Origin: Paraescarpia echinospica
Taxonomy: Eukaryota > Annelida > Polychaeta > Sabellida > Siboglinidae
Assembly: GCA_020002185.1 (NCBI GenBank)
Contig: CM034536.1
Location: 13,674,511 to 13,738,510 of the forward strand
Length of the DNA stretch: 64,000 nt
Reading direction: 5' to 3'
The position numbers and the translations under genes are program-made. Positions 26,150 through 39,000 of this stretch are shown piece by piece. The notes below the pieces were generated by a model that worked only from the letters and a program-made list of their open reading frames with translations, ran no database searches and was not told the origin of the DNA. Numbering within the stretch: position 1 is the first letter of the stretch; every line of letters begins with the position of its first letter.

Positions 26150-26634
26150 GAGGGCCTCGATGATCCGAACATGAATGGCGCTTGTTACAGCATGCCTAGA
26201 TTTGATGTAGGTCTGCGTTAATGCCACGGTTTTAGGTATCAATGGTATTTAACATGGGAGTATGTATGGGAACTATCTATTCCTTGTCTTGAGTCACTTC
26301 CCCAATTTTCTTTGCTGTATATTTTTGATATGTTGTATAAGCAAAACACTTGAAATAGCTTCTGTTGCAAAACGTGCAACTCAAACCATAAAAGTCCTGG
26401 ATTATTGGTTTATTGAAAACAAAACTGATTTACAAAGTGAAAACATAACTGTAAGCGCGCTATTAATCGCACGTGTCATAGCCGAATGTCATATCCGTGA
26501 TTCAGGAACTTTGCATACGTCTTGCTTGGCCATACTGGCCTACAAAGTATTTAATTAAGCAGCGGAATACACTAAACATGGATCGATTGCAAAACTCGGC
26601 CGATATTTATGCACCATATCCGCTCATTCATTAA

Positions 26635-26690
<56 letters not shown>

Positions 26691-27690
26691 CGAACAGGAA
26701 TACACACGCAAGCACACACGCACTAACATACGTGGATGCGTAAGGATGACGTTTGCGTGAACAGTACTGCCGGGGCCAAAGTGTCATACGCGTCGGTGTA
26801 ACGGAAGCTGGAAGGGCGCGGTACAAATTGAACGTTTTACTCGGCTATTAGGCCTACTCTCATCCACACATCATACGACGACGATCTGATCTAAAGTTCA
26901 CAGTTGACGACGCGACGAAATATCCGTCCCAGCGGACAGTTTTATCCGGGAGATTAGCGGCCTGAATTGGTTGTCCGTCTTGAGGGCAGATCGGCGAGGG
27001 ACGGCGTCCGTCACTCGGTGCCCATTAGGCCGTCGTTTTCTGCTCCGCCGGGCACCGTCTCCCCATTGTCGGGCCGCGTACGCCGGCAACAGGCGACCGT
27101 AACAGCCGAGGATCGATACGGCTGTCGCTTCGACCAGATGCTGCAGACGACGGATGACTTTATATGAAAACACGCGCGCCGTTATAAAGTAAATTAGGAC
27201 GTGACATCGTACACGTTATAATAAAGGCACTCGAAAGTTTTTTTCGCAATCAATAATGTTCACATAAGTTGTATTCCCTCGGTTGTTGCTGTGGTTGTTA
27301 TTGCTGTTGTTGACTGAAACGGCTGTTGCTGTTAATGATAATGGTGATGTTGTTGTTGTTGTTGTTGTTGCGGGTAATGATATCAGAGTGATGAAACAAG
27401 TAATGCCCACTCCGTGACTCAGCAAGTAGTAGGCAGATAGTCACATACGATGTACCATTTTGAGTTATGGAAGGGGCTCATATTATCAATATGCTCGTAT
27501 TACCGAACGTTCCCCTAAATATGATTTGCTAATGTTGAATGCGTCCAGTCCTGCCCACAGTGTCTTGCCGTTTGACCACGCGTCTACATGGCCTCCTATC
27601 AGAGTATTGTGGTGGATAGTACCTAAAGTTTATACGAACAATTGCTGATGTTGAAGACAACGACGATTATTATAATGTTGACTTGATCAT
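26150..27690. other. No gene seen; ACGC run and GC-rich patch
   Basis: ACGC array at 26634-26692. GC- and CpG-rich patch at 26880-27180 that looks unlike its AT-rich surroundings and could be a promoter or exon remnant; no frame was recognised. GTT-type repeat at 27285-27372. Confidence 0.4.
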
Positions 27691-27694
27691 ACTT

Positions 27695-30537
27695 GTGTTA
27701 CAAGTAACATGACCACGTATCTTAAATGGCCACTACAAGTGTTACAAGTAACATGACCATGTATCTTAAATGGCCACCACAAGTGTTACAAGTAACATGA
27801 CCACGTATCTTAAATGGCCACTACAAGTGTTACAAGTGACATGACCACATATCTTAAATGGCCACCACAAGTGTTACAAGTAACATGACCACGTATCTTA
27901 AATGGCCACTACAAGTGTTACAAGTGACATGACCACGTATCTTAAATGGCAACCACAAGTGTTACAAGTAACATGACCACGTATCTTAAATGGCAACCAC
28001 AAGTGTTACAAGTAACATGACCACGTATCTTAAATGGCAACCACAAGTGTTACAAGTAACATGACCACGTATCTTAAATGGCCACCACAAGTGTTACAAG
28101 TAACATGACCACGTATCTTAAATGGCCACCACAAGTGTTACAAGTGACATGACCACGTATCTTAAATGGCAACCACAAGTGTTACAAGTAACATGACCAC
28201 GTATCTTAAATGGCAACCACAAGAGTTACAAGTAACATGACCACTTATCTTAAATGGCCACCACAAGTGTTACAAGTAACATGACCACGTATCTTAAATG
28301 GCCACCACAAGTGTTACAAGTAACATGACCACGTATCTTAAAACAAGTAACATGACCACGTATCTTAAATGGCCACCACAAGTGTTACAAGTGACTTGAC
28401 CACGTATCTTAAATGGCAACCACAAGTGTTACAAGTAACATGACCACGTATCTTAAATGGCCACCACAAGTGTTACAAGTAACATGACCACGTATCTTAA
28501 ATGGCCACCACAAGTGTTACAAGTAACTTGACCACGTATCTTAAATGGCAACCACAAGTGTTACAAGTAACATGACCACGTATCTTAAATGGCAACCACA
28601 AGTGTTACAAGTGACATGACCACGTATCTTAAATGGCAACCACAAGTGTTACAAGTAACATGACCACGTATCTTAAATGGCAACCACAAGTGTTACAAGT
28701 AACATGACCACCTATCTTAAATGGCAACCACAAGTGTTACAAGTAACATGACCACGTATCTTAAATGGCCACCACAAGTGTTACAAGTAACATGACCTCG
28801 TATCTTAAATGGCCACCACAAGTGTTACAAGTAACGTGACCACGTATCTTAAATGGCAACCACAAGTGTTACAAGTAACATGACCACGTATCTTAAATGG
28901 CAACCACAAGTGTTACAAGTAACATGACCACGTATATTAAATGGCAACCACAAGTGTTACAAGTAACATGACCACCTATCTTAAATGGCCACCACAAGTG
29001 TTACAAGTAACATGACCTCGTATCTTAAATGGCCACCACAAGTGTTACAAGTGACATGACCACGTATCTTAAATGGCAACCACAAGTGTTACAAGTAACA
29101 TGACCACGTATTTTAAATGGCAACCACAAGTGTTACAAGTAACATGACCACGTATCTTAAATGGCAACCACAAGTGTTACAAGTAACATGACCACGTATC
29201 TTAAATGGCAACCACAAGTGTTACAAGTAACATGACCACGTATCTTAAAGTGGCCACACAAGTGTTACAAGTAACATGACCATATCTTAAATGGCCACCA
29301 CAAGTGTTACAAGTAACATGACCACGTATCTTAAATGGCCACCACAAGTGTTACAAGTAACATGACCACGTATCTTAAATGGCAACCACAAGTGTTACAA
29401 GTAACATGACCACGTATCTTAAATGGCAACCACAAGTGTTACAAGTAACATGACCACGTATCTTAAATGGCCACCACAAGTGTTACAAGTAACATGACCA
29501 CGTATCTTAAATGGCCACCACAAGTGTTACAAGTGACATGACCACGTATCTTAAATGGCAACCACAAGTGTTACAAGTAACATGACCACGTATCTTAAAT
29601 GGCAACCACAAGTGTTACAAGTGACATGACCACGTATCTTAAATGGCAACCACAAGTGTTACAAGTGACATGACCACGTATCTTAAATGGCCACCACAAG
29701 TGTTACAAGTAACATGACCACGTATCTTAAATGGCCAACACAAGTGTTACAAGTAACATGACCACGTATCTTAAATGGCAACCTCAAGTGTTACAAGTAA
29801 CATGACCACGTATCTTAAATAGCCACCACAAGTGTTACAAGTAACATGACCACGTATCTTAAATGGCAACCACAAGTGTTACAAGTAACATGACCACGTA
29901 TCTTAAATGGCAACCACAAGTGTTACAAGTAACATGACCACGTATCTTAAATGGCAACCACAAGTGTTACAAGTGACATGACCACGTATCTTAAATGGCA
30001 ACCACAAGTGTTACAAGTAACATGACCACGTATCTTAAATGGCAACCACAAGTGTTACAAGTGACATGACCACGTATCTTAAATGGCAACCACAAGTGTT
30101 ACAAGTGACATGGCCACGTATCTTAAATGGCCACCACAAGTGTTACAAGTGACATGACCACGTATCTTAAATGGCCACCACAAGTGTTACAAGTGACATG
30201 ACCACGTATCTTAAATGGCAACCACAAGTGTTACAAGTGACATGACCACGTATCTTAAATGGCAACCACAAGTGTTACAAGTAACATGACCACGTATCTT
30301 AAATGGCCACCACAAGTGTTACAAGTAACATGACCACGTATCTTAAATGGCAACCACAAGTGTTACAAGTAACATGACCACGTATCTTAAATGGCAACCA
30401 CAAGTGTTACAAGTAACATGACCACGTATCTTAAATGGCCACCACAAGTGTTACAAGTGACATGACCACGTATCTTAAATGGCCACCACAAGTGTTACAA
30501 GTGACATGACCACGTATCTTAAATGGCCACCACAAGT
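27695..30537. repeat. 44-bp minisatellite (~65 units)
   Basis: Tandem array with unit gtgttacaagtaacatgacc followed by acgtatcttaaatggccacc and acaa. Units are very similar; variable positions are mainly ta/tg in acaagtaacatg, and ccacc/caacc. One unit near 28336 has lost about 26 bases. Each unit carries the small palindrome ttacaagtaa. Every frame is blocked by stops, so it is not coding. It lies about 2.4 kb upstream of the first recognised receptor exon. Confidence 0.97.
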
Positions 30538-30579
30538 CGTCATAACAATAGTCTTCAGCCGCGACAACCACTTGACATC

Positions 30580-30762
30580 ATTATCTCCATCATCATCATC
30601 ACCATTTTCTTCTTCTTCACCACCACCACCACTATCATAAACACCAATGACTAACACAACTACATCATCATCATCATCATCATCACCATCACCACCACTA
30701 CTACTACTACCACCACCACCACCACCACCACCACCACCACCACCACATCATCATCATTACTA
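30580..30762. repeat. CAT/CAC/ACT trinucleotide array
   Basis: Imperfect ATC, CAC and ACT triplets immediately downstream of the 44-bp minisatellite. Confidence 0.9.
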
Positions 30763-31868
30763 CCAGTGCGTCAGTGATAATGGAAGAGAGACGCGCCAGT
30801 GTGACGCCGTGTCTGTCGAATGACTTGGCCCGACTCGTCCCTCCCCACGGACTTGGAAACATGTTCGTGCAATCATTTGGACATCTCCCCTGACGTCACT
30901 GACGCCGTTAGAATTCTAAGAACGTAGTATTGCCAACTCCATCCCCAAGCCACCACACGGAGGGGGATTATCCCTATTCCGCGGCGGCTGTCATGAAAAC
31001 AAAAGGACGCGATCAGCAGAACTCACTAAACGAAAGCGGCAATAACAATATAACTTGTGCGCCGTCAGTAATGACGTATACAGCTACAAATGCCCGCGTT
31101 GTCTCTACGTTGCTGCGAGTGCATTTGCCGCCGCTACTGTAGCGTGGGATAGATCGTTATTTCACTTTTCCCTATCTGATTTTGAAGCTTCCTTTTCTAT
31201 TTGTGTTGCACTCTCAAAATAGTCTATGTTATGAACAAGGGATATGGCACATTTGCAAACAAACTACTTCTGCGACGCGCAGGTTTATATTTCTAGTTGC
31301 TTGTTTGCCGCACATGCTCATATGAATGCTGGAAGGATCCCCTCTGTACACAGACAGCATCCGGTTTGTTTGGGCGATATATATTATGGGAGCATCTTAC
31401 ATATGTATTTTTTCGAAAACAAAATTGTTTGTATAGCCCAATACCCCAACAGTGGCATAGGTCTAGTCCTTTTTGCACTGGCGACGCACATATGCGTTGC
31501 GCCTATAATTGAATATTTAAAACTGACATGCAGTAACCGCTATATGTACAGCTGTACGTGTATTCCATGACACTCCATCTATGTATTGCCTAAAGAAGAA
31601 GAAATGTGTTTAAAATAATTTATAATGAGTACGTTTTGCGTGTAATATTTGGCGTTATTAGAAACTTACGTAGTCAACGATTCGAGTCAATTCTATGTTT
31701 CTATATGCATGGTTGTTGCCAAGCAACTTGAGTGATACACCTATAACAACACGTAGCTAAATAACATACTGGATTATTGCGTGTGGTTATTGCATTTTGA
31801 TATTTACAAATAAACTTACAAAGTACAGTTTCTGTCTGTTGGATCCTCGCCTTCACCATATTACAATA

Positions 31869-31997
31869 CAGTTGAACCTCGCATTACGGTCACCTCGGTA
31901 ACACAGTCACCTCGCAATTATAACGTCATCCTAGAACAATCCCGCTAATACGATCACATCGCTATTCAGGTGACCGTATTAATCAGGTTGCACGGTG
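31869..31997. mobile_element. pogo-like MITE, 129 bp
   Basis: Flanked by TA; left end cagttgaacctcgcattacg, right end reverse complement caccgtgcaacctgatta. Both ends lead into acggtcacct, giving imperfect terminal repeats about 26 bp long. Confidence 0.6.
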
Positions 31998-32467
31998 TAA
32001 TGTGCAGGAGGGAGTCTTGCCTACTGCTGCCACCGCGGTCGTCTGACTGGACACGCACACCAAGCACTCTCCTCACACACGACACGAAGCAGCGTTGTCG
32101 GGCGACAAATAAATTGTATTTTCTCCAGCAATCACTTCGTTTGTAATTGGAATTCCGTGTTTTTGTGGCGATCCCTGCTATTTCATGCAGTATTTAATGA
32201 TTGTTCGCGTCACGCTCTTCGGTACTGGCCATTCAGTTTGGTGTCACGTAACGCGATCTTGTTAAATGTGCTGTCACTTGGAGCTGCGTGTATTAATCCC
32301 ATGCCGCAAATCCGTCTCTACAGGACGGGATTATCTCTTTGTGAAATTAGGTTCGCGAATGAATCGCCTGGCGTGCCCGAAGACTCATATGTGTACGTGC
32401 TTAGACGGTACCGATAAGCATTGTGTCAATCATAAAATATTTGGTTTACACACGTTGAATATCAGAA

Positions 32468-32530
32468 TGACACAAGTAGCCTATGTAACATAGGCTACTT
32501 GTGTCATGAGCCTATGTAACATAGGCTCAT
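32468..32530. repeat. Two stacked near-perfect palindromes
   Basis: Arms of 19 bp (tgacacaagtagcctatgt) with a 1-base centre at 32487, immediately followed by a second palindrome with 12-bp arms (atgagcctatgt) centred at 32518. They share the core agcctatgtaacataggct. Confidence 0.95.
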
Positions 32531-32969
32531 ATCCCAAGCAATCCCGCTTTCCGACGGTTAGTTGGAAGGATGCCTGAAACTAGCATTCGATGGTGTAAAT
32601 GCTTGGAAATAATCTGCCTTCATTTAGACTTGGTCACCGAACATTTTTGACTGTGACCTAAATCCACGTCGTAGGACCTGCTTGGCGACCCAAGCCTTCA
32701 AACATTGGAAATTGTGATGAATGACTTTCTAATGATAATATAAATAGGTATAACCGAGTGCGCATTACTGATTTAGGAAGGGTGTCGTCTTGATTCGATA
32801 TACTCCTTGACGAAACATTCATGTTGTTAGGGTCAACGACACACGCACGCACGCACGCACGCACGCACACTCGCACGCAAACACACACATTCTTATGCAC
32901 ACTGCATATGCACGCGTGTAATATGCGTTAACACTGCATACGTGTAACACTGGTGGCGTTGTCTTGCAG

Positions 32970-33107
32970 TGCGACATGGCGGTCGGCACGAAGTTGTTTT
33001 TTGATATGATGCACGACCTTCCGCCCAAGATCATGTTGTTTGGTGACGCCTGCTCCAACGTGACAGCCCCCATCGCCGAGTCGTCTGTCTGGTGGAACAT
33101 ATGGCAG
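32970..33107 (+). CDS. GABBR2: GABBR2-like exon (flytrap lobe 1, first in window)
   Basis: 46 codons, phase 0 at both ends, acceptor cttgcag, donor cag|gtaggg. It starts with Cys ([16 protein letters not shown]) and has a second Cys 27 residues on (FGDACSNVT), the same spacing as the first flytrap disulfide of human GABBR2. It ends WWNIWQ. The last 15 bases are the first part of the 28-bp minisatellite that fills the next intron, so the functional donor is the first of ~96 tandem copies. The preceding exon, expected to end in a DTQ/DTE-like sequence, was not found upstream. Confidence 0.9.
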
Positions 33108-36009
33108 GTAGGGCGGTCAGTGGAACGTATGGCCGGTAGAGCGTTCAGTGGATCATATGACAGGTAGGGCGATCAATGGAACATATGACAGGTAGGGCGG
33201 TCAATGGAACTTTTGACAGGTAGAGCGTTCAGTGGAACATATGTCGGGTAGGGCGATCAGTGGAACATATGACAGGTAGGGCGGTCAGTGGAACATATGA
33301 CAGGTAGAGCGTTCAGTGGAATATATGTCGGGTAGGGCGATCAATGGAACATATGACAGGTAGGGCGGTCAGTGGAACATATGGCAGGAGGGCGGTCAGT
33401 GGAACATATGACAGGTAGGGCGGTCAGTGGAACATATGGCAGGAGGGCGATCAATTGAACATATGACAGGTAGGGCGGTCAGTAGAACATATGGCAGGAG
33501 GGCGATCAATTGAACATATGACAGGTAGGGCGATCAATGGAACATACGGCAGGTAGGGTGGTCAGTTGAACATATGACAGGTAGGGCGGACAGTGGAACA
33601 TACGGCAGGTAGGGTGGTCAGTTGAACATATGACAGGTAGGGCGGACAGTGGAATATACGGCAGGTAGGGTGGTCAGTTGAACAAACGGCAGGTAGGGTG
33701 GTCAGTTGAACATATGGCATATAGGGCGGTCAGTGGAACATACGGCAGGTAGGGTGGTCAGTTGAACATACGGCAGGTAGGGTGGTCAGTTGAACATATG
33801 GCAGGTAGGGTGGTCAGTTGAACATATGACAGGTAGGGCGGACATTGGAACATACGGCAGGTAGAGTGGTCAGTTGAACATACGGCAGGTAGGGTGGTCA
33901 GTTGAACATACGGCAGGTAGGGTGGTCAGTTGAACATACGGCAGGTAGGGTGGTCAGTTGAACATACGGCGGGTAGGGCGGTCAGTTGAACATACGGCAG
34001 GTAGGGTGGTCAGTTGAACATATGACAGGTAGGGCGGTCAGTTGAACATATGACAGGTAGAGCGTTCAGTGGAACATATGTCGGGTAGGGCGATCAGTGG
34101 AACATATGACAGGTAGGGCGGTCAGTTGAACATACGGCAGGAGGGCGGACAGTGGAACATACGGCAGGTAGGGTGGTCAGTTGAACATATGGCATATAGG
34201 GCGGTCAGTGGAACATACGGCAGGTAGGGCGGTCAGTTGAACATACGGCAGGTAGGGTGGTCAGTTGAACATATGGCAGGTAGGGTGGTCAGTTGAACAT
34301 ATGACAGGTAGGGTGGTCAGTTGAACATACGGCAGGTAGGGTGGTCAGTTGAACATACGGCAGGTAGGGTGGTCAGTTGAACATACGGCGGGTAGGGCGG
34401 TCAGTTGAACATACGGCAGGTAGGATGGTCAGTTGAACATATGACAGGTAGGGCGGTCAGTTGAACATATGTCAGGTAGGGCGGTCAGTGGAACATACGG
34501 CAGGAGGGCGGTCAGTGGAACATATGACTGGTAGGGCGGTCAGTGGAACATATGGCAGGAGGGCGATCAATTGAACATACGGCAGGTAGGGCGGTCAGTG
34601 GAACATATGGCAGGAGGGCGATCAATTGAACATATGACAGGTAGGGCGATCAATGGAACATACGGCAGGTAGGGTGGTCAGTTGAACATATGACAGGTAG
34701 GGCGGACAGTGGAACATACGGCAGGTAGGGTGGTCAGTTGAACATACGGCAGGTAGGGTGGTCAGTTGAACATATGGCATATAGGGCGGTCAGTGGAACA
34801 TACGGCAGATAGGGTGGTCAGTTGAACATACGGCAGGTAGGGCGGTCAGTTGAACATACGGCAGGTAGGGTGGTCAGTTGAACATATGACAGGTAGGGCG
34901 GTCAGTTGAACATATGACAGGTAGAGCGTTCAGTGGAACATATGTCGGGTAGGGCGATCAGTGGAACATATGACAGGTAGGGCGGTCAGTGGAACATATG
35001 ACAGGAGGGCGGTCAGTGGAACATATGACAGGTAGGGCGGTCAATGGAACATATGGCAGGAGGGCGATCAATTGAACATATGACAGGTAGGGCGATCAAT
35101 GGAACATACGGCAGGTAGGGTGGTCAGTTGAACATATAACAGGTAGGGCGGACAGTGGAACATACGGCAGGTAGGGTGGTCAGTTGAACATACGGCAGGT
35201 AGGGTGGTCAGTTGAACATATGACAGGTAGGGCGGTCAGTGGAACATATGGCAGGAGGGCGATCAATTAAACATATGACAGGTAGGGCGGTCAGTGGAAC
35301 ATATGGCAAGAGGGCGATCAATTGAACATATGACAGGTAGGGCGATCAATGGAACATACGGCAGGTAGAGTGGTCAGTTGAACATATGACAGGTAGGGCG
35401 GACAGTGGAGCATACGGCAGGTAGGGTGGTCAGTTGAACATATGACAGGTAGGGCGGACAGTGGAACATACGGCAGGTAGGGTGGTCAGTTGAACATACG
35501 GCAGGTAGGGTGGTCGGTTGAACATATGGCATATAGGGCGGTCAGTGGAACATACGGCAGGTAGGGCGGTCAGTGGAACATATAGCAGGTAGGGCGGTCA
35601 GTGGAACATACGGCAGGTAGGGCGGTCAGTGGAACATACGGCAGGTAGGGCGGTCAGTGGAACATATGGCAGGTAGGGCGGTCAGTGGAACATACGGCAG
35701 GTAGGGCGGTCAGTGGAACATACGGCAGGTAGGGTGGTCAGTGGAACATACGGCAGGTAGAGCGGTCAGTGGAACATACGGCAGGGAAAGGGGTTTTGGT
35801 GCATCAGGATCCTGTTGATTGAATATGAATTATGTGATAGAACAACTGTTATTTGTAAATACTTGGATAGTGACTTTACAACGTCTTGCTACATTGTGGC
35901 GAAGGTCTAGCACAACTTTACCCGCCGTTTTCTCACTGCCGACTCAAACATGTGTTGCGCGTATAACACATGATTTAAACAAACTGACATGCAACAACGG
36001 CTATATGTG

Positions 36010-36050
<41 letters not shown>

Positions 36051-39000
36051 CATTCATTGACATTTTATTTACCTGTTGTCGTAAAGATGCAGAAGAGATG
36101 CTTCAAATGGGCATGATAGATCAGCGTAACGGAACCAGATATAACTTCATTTTTGGAACAGGTGTCAACGATCGGGATTTTCATGCGGGTTTGAGTGGTT
36201 TATCAATACCGTTAGCAAAACAATATACACAATATATCCCATAGAATTATGTGCAACAGCAGTTTTGCGGCAGATTTTCGATAAAATATTTTTTACGACA
36301 GACTTCTATAGAATTTATGTAGAATTCTAAAAAATTGTATGAAGCTATAAACATTCTATATTATTCTATAAATATTATATAGATGTTTATATAAATGGAA
36401 ATGACCATAGAAATTCTGTATAATTCTATATAATACACTATATAATTTTCTATATAATTTTTAGAGCCACATTAATGTTTTTGTAGAATTCTACAAAAAT
36501 GTCATAGAATTCTGTAGATTTCTATAGAGTTTATAAACATTTCTACGTAATTCTATATATTTTTTCTAAGAGTTTTTAGATAACATTTGTTTTGTTTGAA
36601 TTAAGATGAAACGGACATGGAATAAACTATGAGATACTCACTTTGGAGCAAATGTTGAAACATATGCGACGTTTCGACCGGTCTACAGCTACTATAAGAT
36701 CCCCCGTAGACGGGTCGAAACGTCGCATATGTTTCAACATTTGCTCCAAAATATGCTTATTTCTTGCTGCCTAATGGAATGTTAAAGCCATGAACAATAT
36801 ATTTCATATGATATTCTCCACATTCAGCTATCGTACGCCGACACAAATCCGCTTCTCTCGAACCGGAAGCGCTACCCGAACTTCTTCCGAACGGTCCCGA
36901 GCGACGGCGATTACAACCCTGCGAGGATCAGTTTCATTCGGCACTTCAACTGGACGCGCGTCGGCACGTTGTTCCAGGACGCGTCCAGGGGCTCGGCGAG
37001 ATATGCATACGTAAGCGGGCACCATTGTCTAGTTATCTGCTTCCGCCTGATGAAATTTGGCAGCGTAGGCTAACTAGGTCGCGTACTAAATGGAAATGTT
37101 GCGTCGATCTGCGAAATTGTTCTATCTGTTGTGTGCACGCATTCTCCGTCGACGAGGCCACACCCTCTCTGTCCAGGCCGTCGCGTAAATGGATCTTATC
37201 GCTAAGCCGAGTCTGAATGAACTGCAGCAATTGAGAAGGTGTAGACGCCGTGAATACCGAATTGGTTGTCTAAATTTGGCGGTATTCGTTTGGAATTCGC
37301 TGTTGCGACACCAAACGTTTATGTGGTGTCAATTGCAAAAGTTAAAGAAATAAAGACTTGATGGTCAAACGAAAACTATATTAGTAATGAAGGTACGGCA
37401 GTTATTGATTAGGGCCAGTGGTTAGGCCGGGGACAAAATTTGAGACCTGACCTCCTGTGCTCAACTGATGACAATAATGGCTGGCACAATGTTATGCACT
37501 AAACACTAACCCATCACTAAATCTCTAACACTGAAATCGTCAGACCCACTCCAAATCCTGTGTACTGATAACTGTACCTATCATTTGTTAACGCCGGCCC
37601 CCGGATTGACCAATTATGACCGTTCCCTAACACTGTACCTCTTGAATGGTTTCAACGATGTTTGTATAATAATGAGGAATCGTACAACTATTGCCAATAG
37701 GGCAGCACCTAAAATAGGGCAGCACCTAAAATCATGTTCAAATCGAAAACGAGGTAGCATCGCAACGAATTTGAACTTTTACTTACAAAGTTATTGCAAC
37801 TTACACGAGCATCGAAATCATAATGGTGTGTTTTTACTGGAAATTAATTTGCAGATACGGTTATATTGAAGCACGTAGTCGCAAAAATACAACAACAATG
37901 AGGTAAACAATAGTTCCCGACGTCATCGTCGGTACCATTTTGCTGTCCACATTATGACGTAGCCAACTAGTTGCGTTGTAAACGGACCAACCAGATACGT
38001 CCGATTATTAAATCATGAATGCACTGCCAAGCGTAACATTGTGCGCCGGGCTTGTTTACATATTTTCTCATGCTTCAATTCCTTTTTGCAATATTTAGTA
38101 ACCATATCCTACACTTCACACAAAACGCAGCCTCGTTTTGGATGCATACGCTGGAACATGAGTTAAGTGGATCGCTCTGTCGGCTGTCGTTTCTGTACGA
38201 TACCTCATTACAATTGTGTCTGAATCACAACAACTACAAGATAACAATGCTTCGTTTTTCATTAGGCTCACGACAATTTTATCGCGCTTCTCGACAAAGC
38301 CAATATTACGCGGGTTACACAGAGTTTCTCGACTGATCCGGAACCGGCGCTGACGAATTTAAAGGTAAGCTGATAGAAAAAGTTGCGCAACTAGTAGAAA
38401 TAGCCACTGTCAAACAAGGAACAATTCAATGTATTGGCCAGAAAATCAACTGTGATCGTGACGCGTTGACAACAGACTTAAGGGCGGGATGAACTGGCAC
38501 TTTTCGCTCGATCTGACCTGACCAGATCAGACCAGACCAGACAAAACCAGACAAGAGCTGACAAGACGAAATCATGTCAGACCGACGGCGACTAGCCCCG
38601 AGTCGACTACAATCGATGTAATCGAACGTTTTCAAGTTTGCGTGATTACGATGTCTAGCCGGCTTCAAGTATGGCTCCGTCCATGTCGATCGGTGCAGTG
38701 GATACACTGAATTAAAGGGAGTATGGTATGGTCTGGTCAGGACTGATCTTGTCTGGTCAGATCGGAAGAAAAATGCGTGTATTCCGGCCTTAAGATGCTA
38801 ACACTGTAATTCCTTGTCTATAACTAGGGCTGACTATGTGGATAGTTTTACTATTCCCGCACCAATCGCGCCCGTATATTCCCCCGTTCAATTTAAATAT
38901 GTTTAATCATGATCTCTCTTAGAACGAATCACAACTGTATGTGCAGTCTTTAGATTTACTGCATGGCATTTTTTTGCAGGAGAACGATATTCGGATCATC

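Larger units (their letters stand above)
30763..32969. other. No exon found upstream of the receptor exon
   Basis: Contains a pogo-like MITE (31869-31997) and stacked palindromes (32468-32530). There is a CRE-like tgacgtca at 30892-30899 and an ACGC run at 32841-32872. No frame matching the N-terminal part of the GABBR2 flytrap domain was seen. Confidence 0.45.

Noticed and set aside
27695..30537. CRISPR-like array
   Set aside because: Units are contiguous 44-bp copies without unique spacers, in eukaryotic sequence with introns.
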